From Deefgea chitinilytica (GTDB taxonomy: Bacteria; Pseudomonadota; Gammaproteobacteria; Burkholderiales; Chitinibacteraceae), in the NCBI RefSeq assembly GCF_016881405.1, contig NZ_WOFE01000001.1, forward strand, positions 372,001 to 436,000: a stretch of 64,000 nucleotides of DNA, read 5' to 3'. Of the stretch, positions 58,138 through 64,000 are shown piece by piece. A program made the position numbers and the translations under genes. Position 1 is the first letter of the stretch; every line of letters begins with the position of its first letter. A model generated the notes under the pieces. That model was not told where the DNA came from, did no database searches, and worked only from the letters and a program-made list of their open reading frames with translations.

Positions 58138-58996
58138 AATACCAGTAGTGACACCGTTGCGCGTTGATGATCATTCGCGCGATATCGCTGGATTAACTTA
58201 TGTGTATCCGGTGGTGTCGCGGCGCGCGGGTGGTGTATCGCTAGGGATTAATCTGAATCCGAATAATGCCTGTAATTGGCGCTGTGTGTATTGCCAGGTG
58301 CCTGATTTGCAGCGCGGCTCAGCGCCAGATACCCATGTTGAGCAGCTTGAACACGAGCTTAATTTGATGTTGCACGATATCGTACAGGGTGATTTTATGC
58401 AGCGCGCAGTGCCCGAGGGGGCACGCCGTTTGAATGATATTGCCTTTTCGGGTAACGGCGAACCGACGACATCAGCCCAGTTTTTAGCGTGCATTGAAGT
58501 GGTTGAGCGCGCCATTGCGCGTTTTGCTTTGCGTGAGCAAATTAAAACTGTGCTGATTACCAACGGCAGCCAAATGGATAAGGCTAGCGTTCAAGCAGGT
58601 TTGCAGAAAATGGCCACAATCAACGGTGAAGTCTGGTTTAAGATTGACCGTGCGCCGCAGGATGGTTTCGAGTTTGTAAATCAAATTAAGCTCAATCGTG
58701 AGCAAGTGGCGCGCCGTTTGGCGACCGCTGCGGCATTGTGTCCCACTTGGGTGCAAACCTGCATGTTTGCAGTGGATGGCGTGCTGCCTGATTCTGCCGA
58801 GGTGGAGGCTTATCTTGCTTTTTTGGCCGAACAAATAGCGCAGGGGGTGGTTTTGCAAGGCGTACTCTTGTACGGTTTGGCGCGACCCTCATTGCAAGCT
58901 GAAGCGCCACGGCTGACTGCTGCACCGTTGGCATGGATGCAGCAACTCGTTGCGCGGATTGAGGGCTTGGGTTTGGTTGTTAAGCTCAGCGCTTAA
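58127..58996 (+). CDS. radical SAM protein
   Basis: 289 residues. The 4Fe-4S motif is NNACNWRCVYCQVPD (Cys49, Cys53, Cys56; CX3CX2C), followed by a SAM-binding GNGEPT block and a half-barrel. The start ATG lies 11 bases inside the universal stress gene. The subfamily (radical SAM with GNGEPT) has no defined reaction that I can name; no partner substrate peptide or methyltransferase is nearby. It overlaps the convergent helix-turn-helix gene by four bases. Confidence 0.87.
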   Translation: MALEIPVVTPLRVDDHSRDIAGLTYVYPVVSRRAGGVSLGINLNPNNACNWRCVYCQVPDLQRGSAPDTHVEQLEHELNLMLHDIVQGDFMQRAVPEGARRLNDIAFSGNGEPTTSAQFLACIEVVERAIARFALREQIKTVLITNGSQMDKASVQAGLQKMATINGEVWFKIDRAPQDGFEFVNQIKLNREQVARRLATAAALCPTWVQTCMFAVDGVLPDSAEVEAYLAFLAEQIAQGVVLQGVLLYGLARPSLQAEAPRLTAAPLAWMQQLVARIEGLGLVVKLSA

Positions 58997-59280
58997 GCGC
59001 TGACTTGCGCTTGCTTTGCTTTTTGAATGAATTCGTGTAGTAATTCAGGGCGTTCACTGCGCAAGATTTCGAGCGCCCTGATTTCTTCTTTGCGTAAGCT
59101 CGCTAAATCAATCCCTTCAATGTGCACCACGCGTAATAGCTCGGCGACGGGCTTTGGCATATTGCGACCGCTTTCATAGCGAGAGCCGCCGCTTTGCGTA
59201 ACGCCAATTTGGCTCCAGAAATCGTGTTGATTCATGCCAAGTTGTTTACGAATATCGCGAGGGCTTAGTTTTTTAGTCAT
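58993..59280 (-). CDS. small helix-turn-helix regulator
   Basis: 95 residues from ATG 59280. An XRE-like helix-turn-helix reads RDIRKQLGMNQHDFWSQIGV then TQSGGSRYESGRNMPKPVAE, followed by a helical tail for dimerisation. AGGAG stands 8 bases before the ATG and can pair with the CTCC next to the ATG (GGAG-CAC-CTCC). Targets unknown; it is convergent with the radical SAM gene. A longer in-frame reading upstream is unsupported. Confidence 0.82.
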   Translation of the reverse strand: MTKKLSPRDIRKQLGMNQHDFWSQIGVTQSGGSRYESGRNMPKPVAELLRVVHIEGIDLASLRKEEIRALEILRSERPELLHEFIQKAKQAQVSA

Positions 59281-59490
59281 GGAGGTGCTCCTGTCAAAGG
59301 GCGTGATGAGTTCAGTGCCAATCATCATATAAGCCGCGATTGATTGAGGCACGGCACTATTCCATGCGATTAATTGTGCTTTATTCCCTTTCGTAATCTA
59401 GCTAATTTTGTTAGGTATGCTGCTAGTGCCCTCGCTATTCAATATGGGTCGACTTATTTAGCGAGGGAGTAATGTATGTTGATCTAATTA

Positions 59491-59793
59491 TTATTCTGTA
59501 TGGCTTATTGGTGGATACCCATTCAAAAAGATTTGAAAATCGTCACGTTCTGCCGTCAGATCCGCAAAAATATCTGATAATGCCTGCAGGTTTTTTTGAC
59601 CAAGTTGATCGCGAGACGCGAGCTGATCTGGCCAATCAATCTGCACGGGGCCTGCTAGACTGGCTGCCAAAAAATCATAGAGAGCATCTAAATTGCGACC
59701 GAAATCGACGGGCAATTCAACTTGTTCACCCAGTTGTTGATAGATATCTTGCAGTGATTGAATTTGCTCAAATCGAATATGGACTACTGGCAT
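59491..59793 (-). CDS. barstar-family ribonuclease inhibitor
   Basis: 100 residues with the barstar pattern: IQSLQDIYQQLGEQVELPVDFGRNLDALYDFL, in which the acidic helix and Asp-rich loop block the barnase active site, and a C-terminal strand. It starts 10 bases inside the end of the barnase-like gene, so inhibitor and enzyme are co-translated. Cytosolic; it should protect the producer from its own ribonuclease before export. Confidence 0.92.
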   Translation of the reverse strand: MPVVHIRFEQIQSLQDIYQQLGEQVELPVDFGRNLDALYDFLAASLAGPVQIDWPDQLASRDQLGQKNLQALSDIFADLTAERDDFQIFLNGYPPISHTE

Positions 59794-60209
59794 TGAGGAA
59801 CCTCGGTGAAAGTAGCGTAATGATCAGTCGTGATGTAGCGAGTGCCATTAATTTGGTAGACCAATCGCTTGGCATTGCGTTTTTTGCCTTGATAGTCAAG
59901 ATCGGCTTCAAAATAGCGCCCCGTTGGTAGGCGTTGTTCTCGATTGCCAAATCGGTCGCCGCCAATAGATTTACCGGGCGATGTACTCCACAAACTGTCA
60001 CCGGGTTGCCAGCCCGCGCTTTGCGCTTGTTTTTTGGTGATGAATTGCTCGGGTAAGCGCTGCTTTTGATTGAGTGAATTGAGAATACGGGTCAATTCAT
60101 CGGCGGATATCGGTTTTTGCTGCGCCATTGTTTGTGCGACCTGTTGACAGGTCGCAGCAAAATTTAGACCACTACAGAGTAAACCGAGGGTGAAAATGAA
60201 GGCTTTCAT
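59784..60209 (-). CDS. secreted barnase-like ribonuclease
   Basis: 141 residues with a signal peptide (about 1-19). The mature part matches barnase: LPEQFITKKQAQSAGW, the GDSLWSTSPGKSIGGDRFGN block, the catalytic Glu in RYFEADLDY (Glu101), Arg115 in KRLVYQ, and His130 in TTDHYATF, equivalent to barnase Glu73, Arg87 and His102. It is therefore probably an active guanyl-preferring RNase released to the periplasm or medium. It is encoded upstream of, and overlapping, its barstar-like inhibitor. Confidence 0.93.
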   Translation of the reverse strand: MKAFIFTLGLLCSGLNFAATCQQVAQTMAQQKPISADELTRILNSLNQKQRLPEQFITKKQAQSAGWQPGDSLWSTSPGKSIGGDRFGNREQRLPTGRYFEADLDYQGKKRNAKRLVYQINGTRYITTDHYATFTEVPQCQ

Positions 60210-60365
60210 TCACTGCTCCTGTTGCATCGCTGCTGATTATCATTCAAGCATGAGAAATCGGTCAAAAGTTGCGATTGAGGTTGGGTAAATAGGGTATTGC
60301 GGGTTGTCGCAAAAGTGCTTCTGTGCTAACTTTGTCAGTTCCCTGATAGCCTTATTTGCGACGAT

Positions 60366-61775
60366 ATGATGGCTCAAACGCTTTACGACAAACTCTGGCA
60401 GTCTCACGTTGTGCATGAAGAAGCCGACGGCACTTGCTTGATCTATATTGATCGCCACTTGGTGCATGAAGTGACGAGCCCACAAGCTTTTGAAGGCTTG
60501 AAGTTGGCCAATCGTCAACCTTGGCGCAATTCTTCGGTGGTGGCGACGGCTGACCACAATACGCCAACTAATGAATGGGAAAAAGGGATTCAAGACCCTA
60601 TTTCTCGTTTGCAAGTTGAAACCCTCGACGCGAACATTAAAGAATTTGGCGCGCTGGCTTATTTCCCGTTTAAAGACCTCCGTCAAGGCATCGTGCACGT
60701 AGTTGGTCCAGAAAATGGGGCGACTTTACCTGGCATGACTGTAGTGTGCGGCGATAGCCATACTTCAACGCATGGCGCATTTGCTGCGTTGGCACATGGT
60801 ATTGGTACGTCGGAAGTTGAGCATGTACTCGCGACGCAAACTTTGGTGGCTAAAAAATCGAAATCAATGCTGGTACGCGTGGATGGTCAAGTTGGTCGTG
60901 GCATAACGGCGAAAGACATCGCTTTGGCGATTATCGGCAAAATTGGTACTGCGGGTGGTACGGGCTTCGCGATTGAGTTTGGCGGTGAAGCGATTCGCGC
61001 CTTGTCGATGGAAGGCCGGATGACTTTATGCAATATGGCCATTGAAGCCGGTGCGCGTGCTGGTATGGTCGCGGCTGATCAAAAAACCTTTGATTATCTG
61101 AAAGGCCGTCCTTTTGCACCGACCGATGCTCAGTGGGATGCCGCGGTAGAAAACTGGAAAAACCTTGTTTCTGACGAAGGTGCCGAGTTTGATTCGGTGG
61201 TGGTACTGAATGCTGCCGAGATCGAACCGCAAATCACTTGGGGTACATCACCAGAGCAAGTGCTCGGTGTCAGTGGCTCCGTGCCTGATCCTGCTAAAGA
61301 GTCTGACCCAACTAAGCAGGGTAGCTACACACGTGCCTTGCAATATATGGGCCTAGAAGCCAATACCCCTTTGGTCGATATTAAACTGGATAAAGTATTT
61401 ATCGGCTCCTGTACCAATAGCCGGATCGAAGACTTGCGTGCGGCGGCGGGTGTAGTGAAAGGAAAGAAAAAAGCCGATAGCGTGAAATTGGTGCTGATCG
61501 TCCCAGGTTCTGGTTTGGTCAAAGCGCAAGCTGAGGCAGAAGGTTTGGATAAAATCTTTATTGAAGCCGGTTTTGAATGGCGTGAGCCAGGCTGTTCGAT
61601 GTGCTTGGCGATGAATGCTGATCGTTTGGCGCCGGGTGAGCGTTGTGCATCAACGTCGAATAGAAATTTTGAAGGTCGCCAAGGGCAAGGTGGTCGTACG
61701 CATTTGGTGAGCCCTGAAATGGCCGCCGCTGCCGCGATTGCGGGGCATTTCGTTGACGTGCGTAATTTTGCTTGA
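60366..61775 (+). CDS. leuC: 3-isopropylmalate dehydratase large subunit
   Basis: Aconitase-fold subunit isomerising 2- to 3-isopropylmalate in leucine synthesis. 469 residues, with [40 protein letters not shown], the Fe-S cysteines in [10 protein letters not shown] and [11 protein letters not shown], and [10 protein letters not shown] near the end. Two adjacent ATGs (60366, 60369) are possible starts; neither has a good ribosome-binding site. First gene of the leuC-entericidin-leuD run; the divergent barnase gene lies upstream. Confidence 0.97.
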   Translation: MMAQTLYDKLWQSHVVHEEADGTCLIYIDRHLVHEVTSPQAFEGLKLANRQPWRNSSVVATADHNTPTNEWEKGIQDPISRLQVETLDANIKEFGALAYFPFKDLRQGIVHVVGPENGATLPGMTVVCGDSHTSTHGAFAALAHGIGTSEVEHVLATQTLVAKKSKSMLVRVDGQVGRGITAKDIALAIIGKIGTAGGTGFAIEFGGEAIRALSMEGRMTLCNMAIEAGARAGMVAADQKTFDYLKGRPFAPTDAQWDAAVENWKNLVSDEGAEFDSVVVLNAAEIEPQITWGTSPEQVLGVSGSVPDPAKESDPTKQGSYTRALQYMGLEANTPLVDIKLDKVFIGSCTNSRIEDLRAAAGVVKGKKKADSVKLVLIVPGSGLVKAQAEAEGLDKIFIEAGFEWREPGCSMCLAMNADRLAPGERCASTSNRNFEGRQGQGGRTHLVSPEMAAAAAIAGHFVDVRNFA

Positions 61776-61784
61776 GGATTAAAC

Positions 61785-61904
61785 ATGCTACGTTCATTAC
61801 TGTTATGTAGTCTTGTACTCGCTCTGAGCGCCTGCAATACCATTTCAGGTATCGGGCAAGATATTAAAAAAGGTGGCGAAGCCATCGAAAAGGCGGCGAA
61901 ATGA
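61785..61904 (+). CDS. entericidin A/B-like lipoprotein
   Basis: 39 residues: [20 protein letters not shown], a lipoprotein signal with lipobox LSAC, then [19 protein letters not shown]. This is the entericidin (EcnA/EcnB) pattern of tiny amphipathic outer-membrane lipoproteins. GAGGAT lies upstream. It sits nine bases after leuC and overlaps the leuD ATG by four, so it is co-translated in the leucine operon. I recall the same leuC-ecn-leuD order in other betaproteobacteria. Function is unclear; E. coli EcnB is a bacteriolytic toxin. Confidence 0.9.
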   Translation: MLRSLLLCSLVLALSACNTISGIGQDIKKGGEAIEKAAK

Positions 61905-62539
61905 AAGCATTTACTGAGTTGGATGGTTTGGTTTGCGCGATGGATCGTGCGAATGTGGATACAGATGCGATCATTCCAAAGCAATTTTTAAAATCAATCA
62001 AACGCTCTGGTTTTGGCCCGAATTTATTTGACGAGTGGCGCTATCTCGATCATGGTGAACCTGGCATGGATAATAGCCAGCGCAAACTCAATCCTGAGTT
62101 CGAGTTGAATTTGCCACGCAATCAAGGCGCGCAAATCTTGCTGACTCGGGATAACTTTGGTTGTGGTTCATCGCGTGAGCATGCACCGTGGGCGATTGAA
62201 GATTATGGCTTTTGTGCGTTGATTGCGCCGAGTTTTGCCGATATCTTCTTTAATAATTGTTTCAAAAATGGTTTATTGCCGATCGTGCAACCTGCTGCCG
62301 TGATTGATCAATTATTTGAAGAAGCAAAAACCGAAGGTTATCGTTTAAATATTAATTTGCCAGCACAAACGATTACCACACCCAGTGGTCAAGTATTTCC
62401 GTTTGAAATCACTGAGCATCGCAAGCATTGCCTATTGAATGGCTTGGATGAAATTGGTTTGACATTAGCGCATAGCGACAAAATCAAAGCCTTTGAAGCC
62501 AAGCATCAAGCTGCTCAACCGTGGTTATTTGTGAAATAA
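61901..62539 (+). CDS. leuD: 3-isopropylmalate dehydratase small subunit
   Basis: Swivel subunit partnering LeuC. 212 residues, starting [20 protein letters not shown], with [12 protein letters not shown], the signature [18 protein letters not shown] and [13 protein letters not shown]. Its ATG overlaps the entericidin-like stop (61901-61904). A terminator follows, then nagB; leuB starts 1.4 kb further on. Confidence 0.97.
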   Translation: MKAFTELDGLVCAMDRANVDTDAIIPKQFLKSIKRSGFGPNLFDEWRYLDHGEPGMDNSQRKLNPEFELNLPRNQGAQILLTRDNFGCGSSREHAPWAIEDYGFCALIAPSFADIFFNNCFKNGLLPIVQPAAVIDQLFEEAKTEGYRLNINLPAQTITTPSGQVFPFEITEHRKHCLLNGLDEIGLTLAHSDKIKAFEAKHQAAQPWLFVK

Positions 62540-62640
62540 GCAAAGTTTTCTTGCATCGTTGTCTCGCTTTGTCGTACGTTTTGTACTGTCTGCAGCTTCG
62601 ACGCCTTGCCATAAAACTATTTGCAATAGCAATTAAATGA

Positions 62641-62669
62641 AACGGCCCGTTCATTTGGGCCGTTTTTTT
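62641..62669 (+). terminator. Rho-independent terminator of leuD
   Basis: AACGGCCC (62641-62648) pairs with GGGCCGTT (62657-62664), followed by T-rich sequence to 62669. Confidence 0.92.
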
Positions 62670-62744
62670 AGACTGTATCAATATTATTGTCTGAATTTTG
62701 TCGTATTCTATTACGGTCGAATTCTACTATTGGAAACTACAAGC

Positions 62745-63476
62745 ATGATTCTGCATAAATTCAAAAATTCAGCTGATTTAGACCGCGCAGCGGCGGACCT
62801 TATTATTTCTATGGTTCGTGCGAAACCGAACGCCGTTTTGGGTATGGCCACCGGCGGTACGCCTGTCGGTTTGTATCAAGAAATTGTAAAAACGTATAAA
62901 GCAGGCTTGGTGAGTTTTGCTAGCGCAAAAACTTTCAATCTGGATGAATACGTTGGTTTGCCAGTAACGCATCAAGAAAGCTATCGCAATTTTATGCAGC
63001 GCAATCTTTTTGATCATATCGATATCAAGCGTGAAAACACCCACGTGCCAGATGGCAATGCAACTGACGTTGATGCCGAGTGCCGCAACTACGATCGCAT
63101 GATGTTTGAGCAAGGTCCAGTGGATTTGCAATTATTGGGGATTGGCGGCAACGGCCACATTGGTTTTAACGAGCCAGACACGCAATTGTCTCGTGGTACT
63201 TATAAAGTCACCTTGAAACAAGAAACTCGCGAAGCTAACAAGCGTTTCTTTAACCACATCGACGAAGTGCCAACGCACGCGGTTACGATGGGTATGGGCA
63301 CGATTATGCAAGCCAAAGCCATTTTGCTGGTGGTGAAAGGCGCTGAAAAAGCAGCGATCTTGGATGCAACCTTGAATGGCCCAATCACTACGTTGGTGCC
63401 TGCGTCATTGCTGCAAACGCACCCACGCGTGATCGTGATGACCGATTGCGATGTTGATTATAAAGTATCGTTCTAA
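62745..63476 (+). CDS. nagB: glucosamine-6-phosphate deaminase
   Basis: Converts glucosamine 6-phosphate to fructose 6-phosphate and ammonia, the last step of GlcNAc (chitin) catabolism. From ATG 62745 it is 243 residues, with GMATGGTPVGLYQEI, the catalytic Asp in FNLDEYVGL (Asp67) and IGGNGHIGFNEP (His138). It is shorter than E. coli NagB (266) at the C-terminus, so allosteric GlcNAc6P control may differ. It stands alone between the leuD terminator and its own; nagA and transporters are not in the window. Confidence 0.95.
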   Translation: MILHKFKNSADLDRAAADLIISMVRAKPNAVLGMATGGTPVGLYQEIVKTYKAGLVSFASAKTFNLDEYVGLPVTHQESYRNFMQRNLFDHIDIKRENTHVPDGNATDVDAECRNYDRMMFEQGPVDLQLLGIGGNGHIGFNEPDTQLSRGTYKVTLKQETREANKRFFNHIDEVPTHAVTMGMGTIMQAKAILLVVKGAEKAAILDATLNGPITTLVPASLLQTHPRVIVMTDCDVDYKVSF

Positions 63477-63491
63477 GCGAATGGTCTTGGC

Positions 63492-63517
63492 AAAAAGAGG
63501 GGCTCGCCCCTCTTTTT
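63492..63517 (+). terminator. Rho-independent terminator of nagB
   Basis: AAAAAGAGGGGC (63492-63503) is complementary to GCCCCTCTTTTT (63506-63517), a long stem with a minimal loop and a T-run on the right. The A-run makes it usable from both sides. Confidence 0.93.
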
Positions 63518-63591
63518 CTACATTTGCCGATTGTAAATATCTAGATGTATTAGGCTATGTTCAGATTAGGTGTTGATGCTGTGCCGCGATG

Positions 63592-63796
63592 GTTGAGCTG
63601 GGGGCTTAAAATCCCGTCTAAGCGCACCGAGTGAGGGAGGGAGACAAACAGTATTATCGTTTGGCTCACGACTGACCGAGGGCATCGGGGACCGATGCGC
63701 GCCCGGGTAGCCTTTCTTTGCTTACTTTCTTTGGCGAAGCAAAGAAAGTAAGTCCCCGTCGCGGATTGCGACTGTAAAACACGTGCCGTAGGCACT
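63592..63796 (-). repeat. dispersed structured repeat, copy 3
   Basis: Reverse-strand copy of the repeat at 14609-14813, close to 90% alike by eye, with both hairpins A and B unchanged in sequence. In the shared open frame many of the differences between the two copies are third-position synonymous (GCG/GCT, CGA/CGG, TCC/TCA, TCT/TCC, GTA/GTG, TTG/TTA). It lies between nagB and leuB. Confidence 0.9.
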
Positions 63797-63935
63797 GAAA
63801 AATCATCAACATCAAATCTGAATATCGGGATGTATTAAATGGGTATTGCTCTGTGAGTCTTTATTTATATGACTTACTTTTATATACCTTTTCGTTGCTA
63901 AATAATAATTAACTGACTAAACCCACGAGAACATC

Positions 63936-64000
63936 ATGAAAGTATTAATTCTGCCCGGCGATGGCATTGGTCCTGAAATCGTTGCACAAGCTAAAAAAGT
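63936..64000 (+). CDS. leuB: 3-isopropylmalate dehydrogenase, start only
   Basis: The first 21 codons, MKVLILPGDGIGPEIVAQAK, are the unmistakable N-terminus of isopropylmalate dehydrogenase (LPGDGIGPEI nucleotide/substrate loop). The rest is outside the window. Third enzyme-encoding gene of the leucine cluster, separated from leuD by nagB and a dispersed repeat, so it needs its own promoter, which I could not pinpoint. Confidence 0.93.
   Translation, partial: MKVLILPGDGIGPEIVAQAKK

Noticed and set aside
59472-59930. A 152-codon plus-strand frame across the barstar/barnase genes
   Set aside because: It is antisense to two clearly recognisable genes and has no known-domain pattern.

Overview
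The window looks like chromosome of a free-living, flagellar/pilus-type Gram-negative bacterium, most probably a betaproteobacterium of the order Neisseriales and perhaps a chitin-associated genus such as Chitinibacter or Deefgea. This is inference from gene content and protein style: OxyR with Cys199/Cys208, a long Sua5, a leuC-entericidin-leuD arrangement, nagB, and a type IV pilin carrying a chitin-binding-like module. Base composition is mid-range, with a visibly AT-richer patch around 25.3-26.2 kb. I saw no rRNA, tRNA, CRISPR array or transposase.

Layout. 0-4.4 kb: the 5' part of clpB with a candidate heat-shock promoter, then two overlapping TPR-GGDEF genes, one with an intact GGEEF site and one degenerate. 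4.5-6.8 kb: a PLP-dependent arginine/lysine/ornithine decarboxylase. 6.9-10.5 kb: a five-gene minor-pilin operon (pilE-like, fimT, pilW, pilX, pilV), in which the PilV-like protein ends in a Pro/Thr linker and a CBM5/12-like chitin-binding module. This is the most striking item here. 10.6-21.2 kb: housekeeping and transport genes (Sua5, GltS, LysA, PdxJ, ArgP-like regulator, D-2-hydroxyacid dehydrogenase, RCK potassium channel, orphan PhnD-like protein). 21.3-24.5 kb: tautomerase, FmdB-type zinc ribbon, DUF502 and aspS with a structured leader.

24.5-27 kb is an accessory, repeat-rich patch. It holds a diverged second copy of the aspS 3' end with its own terminator, a dispersed structured repeat (other copies at 14.6 and 63.6 kb), two further hairpin-rich elements, and an AT-rich gene for a two-TM coiled-coil protein resembling abortive-infection proteins. 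27.7-37.6 kb: chemoreceptor, guaB, a membrane diguanylate cyclase, a patatin, dsbB, and a peroxide-defence group oxyR-rubrerythrin-rubredoxin-rubredoxin reductase. 37.7-45 kb: a two-component system, hemH, and a MoxR/DUF58/transglutaminase operon. 45-51.6 kb: a deacetylase, an NlpC/P60 lipoprotein and the arginine succinyltransferase operon astADBE without astC. 51.7-60.2 kb: a second NlpC/P60 protein with a basic tail, a UbiB-family kinase, a deoxyinosine glycosylase, a chemoreceptor with a C-terminal sensor, small cytosolic proteins and a barnase/barstar pair. 60.4-64 kb: leuC, an entericidin-like lipoprotein gene and leuD, then nagB and a copy of the dispersed repeat before leuB.

Functional threads: chitin use (pilus-borne chitin-binding module, nagB), cyclic-di-GMP and chemotaxis signalling (two GGDEF loci, two chemoreceptors), arginine/lysine metabolism (decarboxylase, LysA, ArgP, Ast pathway) and peroxide defence.
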